In this document: one piece after another, positions 1 to 7,796 of the stretch
How positions within the stretch are numbered: position 1 is the first letter of the stretch
How the letters are laid out: the number at the start of each line of letters is the position of its first letter
Source: Acidobacteriota bacterium
GTDB taxonomy: Bacteria; Actinomycetota; Acidimicrobiia; Acidimicrobiales; SHLQ01
Direction of reading: 5' to 3'
Assembly (NCBI GenBank): GCA_022562835.1
Contig: JADFOM010000096.1
Location: forward strand, 1-8,280
Length of the DNA: 8,280 nt
Made by a program: the position numbers and the translations under genes
The notes under the pieces: model-generated
The model's input: the letters and a program-made list of their open reading frames with translations, nothing else
Databases searched by the model: none
What the model was told of the DNA's origin: nothing

Positions 1-1740
1 GTCGACGACTCCGCGGAGGTACCTTTTGGGCTCGTGAATCCAGTCGTAGATCCGCTTTATTGATCCGCGTTCGGTGGCGCCGGCAGATGCGAGATCGACC
101 CCATCGACCTCCCAAGGAATTGTGACGTCTAGCTCACTCGCAATAGTTGGCAGAACGTCGACGATCGTTGCGTTTGTATCCGACACAGAACCTGCCGATT
201 GGCCCGGCGACTTGATGAGCAGTGGCGCGTAGGCAACCCCCGCGCGGGTTTCGGAAACAACCTGGCGGCTCGGAAAACCAGGTTCAAACGCAACGCCGTG
301 GTCCGCCAGCACGATCACCAGTGAGTCGTCGTAGATGCCCTCCGCCTTCGTCTTGTCGAGGATTTCGCCCAACAAAGCGTCCGCATAGGAGGCCTGAATA
401 AGATGACGTTGACGGACGGTGTTCGCCAGCCATTGACCGCTAGAGCCCGACCCGCCGGGCTTCGCCGGGCCGGACGGCAGGAGGTACTCGGTGCCGTCGA
501 CGTCATAACGCCAAGGCTGGTGAGGCAACACGAGGTGCAGGAAATACAGCGTTGGCTTCGATGAGGCCCTGATGGCGTCGACGAAATCGATGAGGCGCGA
601 AGGTTGATTGGCGAACCGTTTGTCCGGGCCGTCATTCTCGATCTTTGGACTGCCGAACTCTTCGAGCGGCTTGGCTTCAGTGGATTCAGACGACGCAGCG
701 CCCTCGGAGCGGAGCGATTCGACGGACTCCTCGAAATCATCCAGCGGGTCTTCTCCAGAACTTGTCGGAGCCAGGCGCTCCTTCAGCACGTCGAACGTTG
801 TGTCCCACATCGAGGCAAAGTTGGCGTCGCCGCCCGATTTGGTCGCTGCGACTACCTCGGTCGGAGATCCGTCGACCGGCGGAGGTGGGTTGGGCACAGC
901 GGTGCAGCCCTCGACGCCGCAGAGGTTGGTCACGGACTCCGAAACCGTTAGATGATGTGATCCACCCAGCAGTCGGAACAGATTGTCGGGATAGTCGATC
1001 CAGTTCGATCGTTTGCCCTCCTCGGACGGTTCGACACCGGCGAGAATCGAGGGAACTGCGGTCCGCGTAAACGGCGACATCGTCGTCGAGTTCTGATACC
1101 AGGTCGCATCGGCTGCGAATTCTGCAAGGTTGGGGAAACGTGTTGCATCGATCTCTTCGTCGCTGTTCATGATCGACTGGGTGGCGAGCTCGTCGAGCAG
1201 GATCATGATCACCGAAGGAGGCGGTTCGGAGCGCTCCGGTGCGGCAACGACTTCCTGGCGGTCCGGCGGGTTCACGAGATCTACGATCGGTGCCGAGAAG
1301 AGGAACAGGAGAACCGTTACGACGGGAAGAACGCCCATGAGGGCCAGCCAACTCGACACTGCCGAAGACCGCAATAGCGCGAGGACGATGCCCATCCCAG
1401 CGGCAATCGACATAAGCCAAGCGAGCACCGCGGCATCGAGACCGATCTGAATCAGGAGCTGCTGGACGAACAACGTGAACAGCGCTCCACTGAAGGCTAG
1501 GTGGACCCACACACCGAGTGGTTTGTTGATGAAATGCGCTGCTGTTTCTATTGACCAGAGCACCACTGGTGGCACGAAGGCCAACAGGAGCGCGAACACT
1601 ACGATGTCGCCCGACTCAAAGGAATAGAACTCGAAAGTGGCCGGGCTCGAGGACAGCGTGTTGAGCAGGGGCTGCGTGATCGCCAGCCCGGTCAACCCCA
1701 ACAACATCGCGAATCTTGTGCCCAACAACCTGACGTTCAT
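1..1740 (-). CDS. Membrane-anchored sulfatase / phosphoglycerol-transferase-like hydrolase (3' end outside window)
   Basis: A frame open for 580 codons from an ATG at 1738-1740 down to base 1 with no stop, so the C-terminus is missing. Residues 1-155 hold about four or five hydrophobic helices (roughly 9-29, 45-66, 77-98, 101-123, 129-150). A proline-rich linker follows, then an alkaline-phosphatase/sulfatase-fold domain from about residue 175. Metal-site motifs are visible: IMILLDEL (D183, E184), a candidate nucleophile stretch TTMSPFTRTAVPSILAG (219-235), LVLPHQPW (H407) and VLADHG (D480, H481). This layout (N-terminal membrane helices, external catalytic domain) is that of LTA-synthase/OpgB-like and related sulfatase-family enzymes. 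The substrate cannot be read from sequence. The metal-dependent hydrolase/transferase class is well supported, while a true sulfatase activity is not, because no C-x-P-x-R formylglycine motif is seen. An acidic, Ser/Glu-rich insert sits at about 326-372. A GGAGAG lies upstream (1752-1757) at slightly long spacing. Divergent from the channel gene at 1967. Confidence 0.88.
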   Translation of the reverse strand, partial: MNVRLLGTRFAMLLGLTGLAITQPLLNTLSSSPATFEFYSFESGDIVVFALLLAFVPPVVLWSIETAAHFINKPLGVWVHLAFSGALFTLFVQQLLIQIGLDAAVLAWLMSIAAGMGIVLALLRSSAVSSWLALMGVLPVVTVLLFLFSAPIVDLVNPPDRQEVVAAPERSEPPPSVIMILLDELATQSIMNSDEEIDATRFPNLAEFAADATWYQNSTTMSPFTRTAVPSILAGVEPSEEGKRSNWIDYPDNLFRLLGGSHHLTVSESVTNLCGVEGCTAVPNPPPPVDGSPTEVVAATKSGGDANFASMWDTTFDVLKERLAPTSSGEDPLDDFEESVESLRSEGAASSESTEAKPLEEFGSPKIENDGPDKRFANQPSRLIDFVDAIRASSKPTLYFLHLVLPHQPWRYDVDGTEYLLPSGPAKPGGSGSSGQWLANTVRQRHLIQASYADALLGEILDKTKAEGIYDDSLVIVLADHGVAFEPGFPSRQVVSETRAGVAYAPLLIKSPGQSAGSVSDTNATIVDVLPTIASELDVTIPWEVDGVDLASAGATERGSIKRIYDWIHEPKRYLRGVVD

Positions 1741-1884
1741 CTCGCTGGGAACTCTCCAGATCTGCGGGCATCTACGGGCTGTACAGGCCGTGGAACCGTA
1801 GCAGAACCGTGTGTCGGCTTCGATGCGCCACCTCGATGTTGGCTACCCGGTGTGACTGGATCGCGTCGATCGCCACGGGCCACC

Positions 1885-1938
1885 GCGACCCTTTGGTCTG
1901 ACACCGGGGTCGCGACCCTTTGGTCTGACACCGGGGTC
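1885..1938. repeat. Two perfect 27-bp tandem repeats in intergenic spacer
   Basis: Copies at 1885-1911 and 1912-1938 are identical, and GCG at 1939-1941 starts a third. Each unit begins GCGACC and ends just before the next GCG, so the junction forms the perfect palindrome GGTCGCGACC (1908-1917). Flanks 1881-1891 and 1935-1945 are also near inverse complements, so the block could fold into one large hairpin. The 27-bp period keeps frame, so short ORFs on both strands show 9-residue repeats; I treat these as non-coding. The remainder of the 1741-1966 spacer shows no gene. Confidence 0.85.
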
Positions 1939-1952
1939 GCGTGGGTCGCTTC

Positions 1953-1966
1953 TATGCTGGCCGACG
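1953..1966 (+). promoter_or_regulatory. Candidate -10 element of a leaderless promoter for the channel gene
   Basis: TATGCT at 1953-1958 matches a bacterial -10 box well and ends 8 nt before the ATG at 1967, so transcription would begin at or next to the start codon. No Shine-Dalgarno sequence is present, which fits a leaderless mRNA as is common in actinobacteria. A -35-like CTGACA (1925-1930) sits inside the second tandem repeat, but the 22-nt spacing is too long to count as good support. Confidence 0.35.
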
Positions 1967-2281
1967 ATGAGATTCTTTCGCGTCATCAAATACGGGTTGA
2001 ACGACCCGACTTCGCGCGCGTTGTTCATTGCGACAGGCGTGGTTCTGGTGCTCGGGACGTTTGTATATACGGGCCTCGAGGGGTGGTCTGTGTTCGATTC
2101 GTTCTACTTCTGCGTGACGACGCTCACGACCGTCGGTTTCGGTGACCCGGCTCCCGAAAGTACGTTGGCTAAGGCATTCACTATTCCGTACATCCTGGCT
2201 GGCGTAGGAATACTCATGTCGTTTGCCAGTACCTATCTACGCCTCGCCCGTGAACTTCGAGAACAGCGCCGCGCCGAATGA
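1967..2281 (+). CDS. Two-TM potassium-channel-family protein
   Basis: A 104-residue protein with the minimal KcsA/Ion_trans_2 layout: TM1 about 18-37, pore helix about 42-53, selectivity filter TTVGFGD at 54-60, TM2 about 69-90, then a short basic/charged cytoplasmic tail (LRLARELREQRRAE). The filter is the canonical T-x-V-G-[YF]-G-D, with Phe where KcsA has Tyr, a change known in many functional K+ channels. It would act as a tetramer in the cytoplasmic membrane. No regulatory domain (RCK, cyclic-nucleotide) is attached and none follows downstream. The gene ends on TGA at 2279-2281, directly abutting the stop of the convergent ino1. The ATG at 1967 is chosen because the helical content starts just after it; no RBS is seen and the promoter looks leaderless. 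Confidence 0.88.
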   Translation: MRFFRVIKYGLNDPTSRALFIATGVVLVLGTFVYTGLEGWSVFDSFYFCVTTLTTVGFGDPAPESTLAKAFTIPYILAGVGILMSFASTYLRLARELREQRRAE

Positions 2282-3574
<1,293 letters not shown>

Positions 3575-3630
3575 GGAACTATCTTAAGCAGATGAGATCA
3601 TGGGCATCCTAATGATTAGAAAGACTTAAC
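3575..3630. promoter_or_regulatory. Divergent ino1/lysR control region with palindrome
   Basis: This 56-bp gap is visibly AT-richer than its neighbours. It contains the perfect interrupted palindrome CTAAT-G-ATTAG (3609-3619), a candidate operator. It also holds a minus-strand -10-like TAAGAT (3586 to 3581) for ino1, and a weak AGAAAG (3618-3623) 7 nt before the GTG of the regulator. LysR-type regulators commonly bind AT-rich dyads between themselves and a divergent target, which is the geometry here. The binding assignment is inference. Confidence 0.5.
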
Positions 3631-4473
3631 GTGGAACGACATCCCCTGAACTCGACGCTCCACCTCACCACCACACAGCTTGGCTACCTGCACGCAGTTT
3701 TTCAACATCCAAGTTGGGCCGAGGCGGCCGCGGCACTCGGTGTATCAGCGTCGGCCTTGTCACAGGGTCTCTCTCAGCTGGAAACCAACCTCGGTGTCAT
3801 TCTCTTCGAGCGTGAATCTCGACGCCGAACACCTACCGAAGCAGGCCTGGTCGCTGCCGACTACGCCGCGGGAGTTCTCGCCCGGACCGACGAACTTGCC
3901 AACTGGGTCCAGAACCGTCAGGCCGGCCTGGAAGGACGGCTTCGGGTGGGGATGGTCGACGTCGCCGCCCTCGACTATTTCCCGAACGCGGTCGAGCGTT
4001 TCCGTACCGAACGCCCCGGCATCGACCTGCGCCTGACCATTGGTCCATCGGTCGGGTTGCTCGAGCAGCTCGGCGCGCGAGATCTCGACGTGGCCGTCTG
4101 TGTCGCACCAACGCGGCCAGATCCCGCCGTTGTCTTCACAGAACTGCGTCAAGAACCGCTCGTCGTGCTCTCGCCGACAGGAGCGATCGACTCCGATCCC
4201 AGTGGTTGGGGGCCGTGGGTCGGATTCCCCAAGGGCTCCCACACGCGCGCGATCATCGAGACCGCGCTGCACGGTTTGGGCGCGGACTACGAAGTCGTGG
4301 CTGAATCACATCAGCCGGAGGTGCTCGCCCAACTCGTTCGACTCGGCGTTGGGTGGGCTGTGCTCCCCGGCAGTACCGATGACCATGTCGTCGCATTCCG
4401 GACGTTGGTGTCGGCATCCCGGGTGGACGCCATCGATCAGCCAGCGGCCGAGGCGTTCATCGCCTTGCTCTGA
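3631..4473 (+). CDS. LysR-type transcriptional regulator
   Basis: 280 residues from a GTG start. The winged HTH_1 domain spans about residues 14-72 (TTTQLGYLHAVF, AAAALGVSASALSQGLSQLE, LGVILFER, TPTEAG), followed by a linker helix and a type-2 periplasmic-binding-like effector domain from about residue 103 (GRLRVGMVDVAALDYFPNAV, then DLDVAVCVAP at 151-160) to the end. The recognition helix reads ALSQGLSQLE where most family members have a SR-x-I-x-x-LE pattern, a modest departure. The C-terminal subdomain appears slightly short; total length is near the low end of the family. The effector is unknown. Divergent transcription from ino1 suggests that it regulates inositol-phosphate synthesis and itself; this is inference. 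The RBS is weak (AGAAAG, 7 nt before GTG). Confidence 0.9.
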   Translation: MERHPLNSTLHLTTTQLGYLHAVFQHPSWAEAAAALGVSASALSQGLSQLETNLGVILFERESRRRTPTEAGLVAADYAAGVLARTDELANWVQNRQAGLEGRLRVGMVDVAALDYFPNAVERFRTERPGIDLRLTIGPSVGLLEQLGARDLDVAVCVAPTRPDPAVVFTELRQEPLVVLSPTGAIDSDPSGWGPWVGFPKGSHTRAIIETALHGLGADYEVVAESHQPEVLAQLVRLGVGWAVLPGSTDDHVVAFRTLVSASRVDAIDQPAAEAFIALL

Positions 4474-4477
4474 GACC

Positions 4478-4528
4478 TTGCTCAATTCAAGGCCGTGCTC
4501 AATTCAAGACCGTGCTCAATCCAAGAGG
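4478..4528. repeat. Three 17-bp direct repeats between lysR and the SRPBCC gene
   Basis: Units at 4478-4494, 4495-4511 and 4512-4528 share the core TGCTCAAT-[TC]-CAAG. Copies 1 and 2 differ at two positions, and copy 3 diverges at its last bases. GTGCTC at 4529-4534 starts a fourth, and CCTTGCTC also occurs at the lysR stop (4463-4470). CCTTG/CAAGG (4476-4480, 4488-4492) could pair as a small hairpin but no T-run follows, so this is not a convincing terminator. A period of 17 is neither codon-sized nor helical. Confidence 0.8.
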
Positions 4529-4573
4529 GTGCTCGCCGATGGACTGGATAACCGACACCAACCGAGGCAGGCG

Positions 4574-4987
4574 ATGGCGAGCTATAGCAATTCAACGCGA
4601 GTGAACGCGTCGCTCGACAACGTGCGAGCGTTGTTGTGCGATACCGGTCGAATCAGTGAGTGGCACCATCTCATCCATGGTGTGCGCGATATCGATACGG
4701 CTGGGTTTGCCGCGACCATGTCGATTGTCGGCGCTGACATCGACTTCGAGACACTCGTCGATGCATCAAATGACACGGTCACCTTCACACACGTCGCTCG
4801 CAAGATCGAAGTCACCGAACGGATAACACTTAGCGCCGACGAAACGTCGACCGAGGTCGACTACGCGATTTCAAGCCGCGGCAAGGGTGTGTTCCGAATC
4901 CTGGGCAAGGGACTCGTACCGGTTCTGGAGCGCTCGGTGGACAAGGGCCTCGAACGGATCGCAAAGCTTGTCGAGCAGAGTTCCTGA
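4574..4987 (+). CDS. SRPBCC (START/polyketide-cyclase-like) family protein
   Basis: 137 residues from ATG 4574, preceded by GAGG (4564-4567) at 6-nt spacing, which fixes the start. The same frame is open upstream through lysR, but that stretch is an out-of-frame shadow of the regulator. The pattern fits the SRPBCC fold: an N-terminal strand with polar residues (SNSTRVNASLDNVRALL), an early helix with TGRISEWH (24-31), a run of alternating beta strands (roughly 37-100: VRDIDTAGFAATMSIVG, ERITLSADETSTEVDYAI), and a long C-terminal helix (about 113-135, LVPVLERSVDKGLERIAKLV). Proteins of this fold bind hydrophobic ligands in a cavity; the ligand and role here are unknown. No signal peptide is seen. 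The stop TGA (4985-4987) abuts the stop of the convergent usp. Confidence 0.75.
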   Translation: MASYSNSTRVNASLDNVRALLCDTGRISEWHHLIHGVRDIDTAGFAATMSIVGADIDFETLVDASNDTVTFTHVARKIEVTERITLSADETSTEVDYAISSRGKGVFRILGKGLVPVLERSVDKGLERIAKLVEQSS

Positions 4988-5485
4988 TCAGTCCCCGTCA
5001 TTGCCGTCGACGGGAGTGTCGCCGTCGGTTAGCTCATCGTCGAGCAGGTCTCTGCGCACGATGACCACAGGGCACTTGGCGTGATGCGAAACTTGTGTCG
5101 AGACCGATCCGAGTAGCAGACCCCTAAATCCTCCGCGGCCCCTGTCTCCAACGACCAACAGGTCCGCATCCGCAGACGCCTCGATCAACATGTCGGCGGG
5201 TCGCCCTTTGCGCAACGATCGACGGATCTCCACCTTCGGTTCGCCTAGATCGCCAATTGCCGAATCGATCACCCGCGCTTGGAGCTTTTCGACCTCGCGG
5301 TTGAGGTCGATCGGGTCCAGTGACACGAAACCGAAGTCGGGTGCTGCGGGTACGTATGTCGGTAGATAGGCCGTGACGACCTCGATGGTCGCATCGCGAT
5401 AGCCGGCTTCGGTGATGGCCCAGCGCAGTGCCGCGATGGCTCCACCCGATCCCTCGACGCCGACCACGATGCGATCTTTCGTCAC
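4988..5485 (-). CDS. Universal stress protein (UspA family), ATP-binding type
   Basis: 165 residues from a GTG start (5483-5485). A GGAGG (5490-5494 on the minus strand) lies 4 nt upstream. The protein is a single Usp domain: beta1 RIVVGVEGS (5-13), central helix-strand elements, and the signature GDRGRGGFRGLLLGSVS (113-129), a perfect G-x2-G-x9-G-S nucleotide-binding motif, then CPVVIVR (138-144). ATP binding is therefore likely. Position 11 is Glu where most members have Asp. The C-terminus carries an acidic tail (DDELTDGDTPVDGNDGD). Usp proteins act in the cytoplasm in survival of energy or oxygen stress. It lies 30 bp downstream of carD on the same strand and may share its transcript, although a TATAGA sequence in the gap could give it its own promoter. 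Confidence 0.93.
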   Translation of the reverse strand: MTKDRIVVGVEGSGGAIAALRWAITEAGYRDATIEVVTAYLPTYVPAAPDFGFVSLDPIDLNREVEKLQARVIDSAIGDLGEPKVEIRRSLRKGRPADMLIEASADADLLVVGDRGRGGFRGLLLGSVSTQVSHHAKCPVVIVRRDLLDDELTDGDTPVDGNDGD

Positions 5486-5515
5486 GGTGCCTCCGAATCA
5501 TCTATATCCCAAAGA
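5486..5515 (-). promoter_or_regulatory. carD-usp gap with GGAGG ribosome binding site and -10-like TATAGA
   Basis: Read on the minus strand, the gap runs from the carD stop through TATAGA (5506 to 5501) to GGAGG (5494 to 5490), 4 nt before the usp GTG. No -35 match is seen at the right spacing inside carD, so read-through from carD is at least as likely as an independent promoter. Confidence 0.4.
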
Positions 5516-5995
5516 TTAGACGAGAGCGTTGTCTACCTTGTCGATCGCCTGTTCTTCGGGAACGTCGAGTGCAAAGCTGAGCTCGGAAACCAGCACGCTG
5601 CGAGCCTTGTTGAAGAGCGTCTTCTCGCCCGCGCTCAGCCCCTTGTCACGGTGACGCAGCGCAAGATTGCGAACAACTTCCGCTACCTGGTACACGTCTC
5701 CGGACTTTAGTTTCTCCTGGTGGTTCTTGAAGCGCCGGCTCCAGTTGGCAGGCTCACGGATGTCGCGACGCTGGAGCACCTCGAAGAGGTCCTCGACGTC
5801 CTCGGTGCTAATCGGCCAACGCATCCCTACTTCCTCGGCCTTGTCGACCGGAACGGAGAGCATCATCTCTCCGTGGGCCATACGCAGGACGAGGTATTCG
5901 TTTACCTCACCGAACGCTTCACGTTTTTCGCGCTTCTCGACCACGGCTGCGCCGTGGTGTGGATAGACAACGCGGTCACCGACATTAAAAGGCAT
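5516..5995 (-). CDS. carD: CarD family transcriptional regulator (RNA polymerase-binding)
   Basis: 159 residues starting MPFNVGDRVVYPHHGAAVVE. CarD binds the RNA polymerase beta subunit and stabilises open promoter complexes, notably at rRNA and housekeeping promoters. The N-terminal Tudor-like RNAP-interacting domain spans about residues 1-55. The helical DNA-binding domain follows, with EPANWSRRFK (81-90): W85 sits at the same number as the minor-groove-wedging Trp of mycobacterial CarD. The conserved KLKSGD, EVVRNL and LSAGEK-LFNKAR blocks are also present. The frame stays open upstream to a GTG at 6178, but homology starts at the ATG at 5995. An AGGAG (6000-6004, minus strand) lies 4 nt before that ATG, so the shorter start is chosen. 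The gene is downstream of the protease by 191 bp and upstream of usp by 30 bp. Confidence 0.95.
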   Translation of the reverse strand: MPFNVGDRVVYPHHGAAVVEKREKREAFGEVNEYLVLRMAHGEMMLSVPVDKAEEVGMRWPISTEDVEDLFEVLQRRDIREPANWSRRFKNHQEKLKSGDVYQVAEVVRNLALRHRDKGLSAGEKTLFNKARSVLVSELSFALDVPEEQAIDKVDNALV

Positions 5996-6023
5996 GGAAC
6001 TCCTAGACGCTGCGGGGCGCAGC
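5996..6023 (-). promoter_or_regulatory. carD leader: SD AGGAG with adjacent 6-bp hairpin
   Basis: On the minus strand a perfect hairpin GCTGCG-CCC-CGCAGC (6023 to 6009) ends 4 nt before the AGGAG ribosome binding site (6004 to 6000). It has no following U-run, so it is not an obvious intrinsic terminator. It may insulate or modulate initiation of carD translation, or be a chance GC-rich dyad. Confidence 0.4.
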
Positions 6024-6186
6024 CCGAACCGACCTACCAGTATGGGGCTGCACTCCAAGGATGCCACCGTTGCACCAAGAACGGCAATGCAACCGGCAAG
6101 ACGTTTGTCACTCCGCTTCAAACTCGACGGGTCCTCCGCAGCAGCAAGACGCGGCAAACCTGATGTCGCCGGGTCCACTCAAGGAG

Positions 6187-7386
6187 TTAGCCGGCGGCGG
6201 CCTGTTGATAAAGCTGGAACGTCGTGTTGTTGAAGATAGCCATGTAGAAGCCGGTGCCGTACCACAGACACTCGCGCAAACCCCCGTCGCATCCGGGCGT
6301 ATCGACGAACGAATCACCGGGCCGAGCCTCGCTGCTGAGACGGGGATCAGTGCCGTGTGACACCACCGACATAATCCACCAGCGAGCCTTCTCGCCGGGA
6401 AGTTTGTACCAGCCAAAGATTGGTCCACCGCTCGCGCCGCCCGCTATGTAACAGGCCATTCTGGCGAAGCGCTCGCCGTTGGAACGTTTTACGAAGCTGT
6501 TGTCGCCGGGCTTGGACAGACAGGAGTAGGGATCGCACTCGAAGTCCCAGCCAACTCCTGATGGACAGCGACCCTGATTTGAGTTGTCGGGACCTGACCC
6601 GTCCTGGAAATAACCCTCCGCGGGGTAACCCATCTGCCACATCCATGGTGGAGCCTGGTTGCCGTAGCCGTAGATGAATGGGATGGGCTCGTACTTGCTG
6701 GCCAGGTTCTTGCCGGCGTTCTTGAACATTGGAAGGAAGGCGTAGTCGCCGGTTGACGAGCCTGGGTACTTGGCGGGAATGAAGACGTTCGATGCAAACC
6801 AAACCTTGTTGGTCGAAATGAAGTTTGACGGCAGGCTGACGGTCCCGTTCTGACCCGGTACAAACATCACATAATCCGCAAACTGCGACCCGTTGAGCAC
6901 GCAGTGGCCCGCTGTGATGATCATGTTTGTATCGACCACGGTTGCCGAACACGTTGCTACCGAGAAGCCGCCAACCACTTCGAATAACCCGTAGTACCGT
7001 CCAACGGAATCGTTGAACTTCTTGGGCAGATAACCCGCCCAGTAAGGGTCTCGCTGTGACTCGCTGGTGATCGTGCCGCTCGCGAAGTTACCGCTCAACG
7101 CCGTGCCCTCGTCGCTGAATCCGCTGTCGTCTAGAGGTGTCAGCTCGGCGTTCTCAAGGTCCGCGATTGCCTCCTCGCGAGTACCAAGTTCGACCTGGAT
7201 CCCTGCGTCGCTGGCTGCCAACGGTCCGCTAGCGGCAGCGAGACTTGAGCGCGCCGATGTTGTTACCTCGACGTTGCTGCCACCCGAACCGTTGGTGAAA
7301 TAACCGGCGACGTCGAACAACACGTGGGCGGAGCCCTCGTGGTTGTAGATGTTGACCGCGCCCGTGGCACCGAGCTGCACGATCAC
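6187..7386 (-). CDS. Trypsin-like (S1/V8-type) serine protease, 5'-truncated, with remnant adhesion-type N-terminal domain
   Basis: 399 residues from an internal GTG at 7386. The catalytic triad of a chymotrypsin-fold protease is visible: SATVV...IITAGHC (His161), STGDYAFLP (Asp214) and GGASGGPI (Ser319). Several cysteine pairs (for example 274/284/289 and 366/373) suggest disulfides and an extracellular enzyme. Residues 1-33 (GAVNIYNHEGSAHVLFDVAGYF) are the end of a cell-wall-adhesion-like module common in secreted actinobacterial proteins. The frame continues upstream of the GTG for about 20 recognisable residues (PRPNASNLNYVSGQ), then becomes meaningless and stops at 7510-7512. No signal peptide or full module is present, so the gene is 5'-truncated by a rearrangement or misassembly and the secreted product is probably not made as drawn. 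The ending TAA is at 6187-6189. Substrate unknown. Confidence 0.8.
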   Translation of the reverse strand: MIVQLGATGAVNIYNHEGSAHVLFDVAGYFTNGSGGSNVEVTTSARSSLAAASGPLAASDAGIQVELGTREEAIADLENAELTPLDDSGFSDEGTALSGNFASGTITSESQRDPYWAGYLPKKFNDSVGRYYGLFEVVGGFSVATCSATVVDTNMIITAGHCVLNGSQFADYVMFVPGQNGTVSLPSNFISTNKVWFASNVFIPAKYPGSSTGDYAFLPMFKNAGKNLASKYEPIPFIYGYGNQAPPWMWQMGYPAEGYFQDGSGPDNSNQGRCPSGVGWDFECDPYSCLSKPGDNSFVKRSNGERFARMACYIAGGASGGPIFGWYKLPGEKARWWIMSVVSHGTDPRLSSEARPGDSFVDTPGCDGGLRECLWYGTGFYMAIFNNTTFQLYQQAAAG

Positions 7387-7427
7387 TTGGTTGGGGACAA
7401 TCTGGCCCGATACGTAGTTAAGGTTTG

Positions 7428-7778
7428 ATGCGTTCGGTCGTGGTTTGCCCGCGGTGCAGTTCGCAGATGCCGGTGGACGCGAACATCTGTTCGGCCTGCG
7501 GAATACCGTTCACGATCGAGGGGGCCTCCGACATATCCGGGGCCGCATCCGACGGCAATTCCATGGCGTCGGCTTCTCTGTTGATCGGGGTCATTTCGCT
7601 TCCGCTGTTCATAATTGGCGTGATTCCGGGCCCGATCGCAATCCTGCTGGGTGTGGCGGGATTGAGACGGGCGAGACGCGGCGGAATGAAGAATCGCGGG
7701 CGCAATCTCGCGATTACGGGTATTCTCTGCGGTGCAGTTTCGGTGGCCGGATTCTTTGGGCGTTATCTCTTGCCGTAG
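7428..7778 (+). CDS. Zinc-ribbon plus DUF4190-like two-TM membrane protein
   Basis: 116 residues from ATG 7428 (an in-frame TTG at 7425 and a GTG at 7440 are alternatives). An N-terminal zinc ribbon with CPRC (C7, C10) and CSAC (C21, C24) is followed by a polar linker (29-46). Two hydrophobic segments come next, about 47-79 and 94-115, separated by the basic loop RRARRGGMKNRGRN (80-93). This matches the DUF4190 pattern of two membrane helices around a small basic loop with a GPIAILLGVAGLRRAR motif. Function is unknown; such proteins are small membrane proteins of unassigned role. The AAGG (7420-7423) before the ATG is a weak RBS. The first codons overlap, on the opposite strand, the residual reading frame of the truncated protease, which puts the native start in question; GTG 7440 may be the original start. 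Confidence 0.8.
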   Translation: MRSVVVCPRCSSQMPVDANICSACGIPFTIEGASDISGAASDGNSMASASLLIGVISLPLFIIGVIPGPIAILLGVAGLRRARRGGMKNRGRNLAITGILCGAVSVAGFFGRYLLP

Positions 7779-7796
7779 TCCGGTCGCGAACGCAGA

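Noticed and set aside
737..1510. 257-codon minus-strand frame within the sulfatase gene.
   Set aside because: Arg/Ser-rich composition is typical of a shifted frame of high-GC coding sequence; the sulfatase frame carries the catalytic motifs.
1737..2028. Short ORFs on both strands with 9-residue repeats (for example SDQRVA or WSDTGVA).
   Set aside because: The repeat arises because the 27-bp DNA duplication is a multiple of three; it appears in several frames, lacks start signals and overlaps the divergent promoter region.
4476..4492. Intrinsic terminator after lysR (CCTTG/CAAGG hairpin).
   Set aside because: Only a 5-bp stem and no T-run; better explained by the direct repeats.
4040..4573. 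In-frame upstream extension that would make the SRPBCC protein 315 residues.
   Set aside because: The extension lies entirely over the lysR gene in another frame and reads as low-complexity Arg/Ser; a GAGG ribosome binding site precedes ATG 4574, where the SRPBCC homology begins.
5720..6163. 147-codon plus-strand open frame antisense to carD.
   Set aside because: It is the complement of a strongly conserved carD reading frame; no independent motif or start signal supports it.
5996..6178. N-terminal extension of CarD to GTG 6178 giving 220 residues.
   Set aside because: CarD homology starts at MPFNVGD, with AGGAG just upstream of that ATG; the extension has no counterpart in the family.
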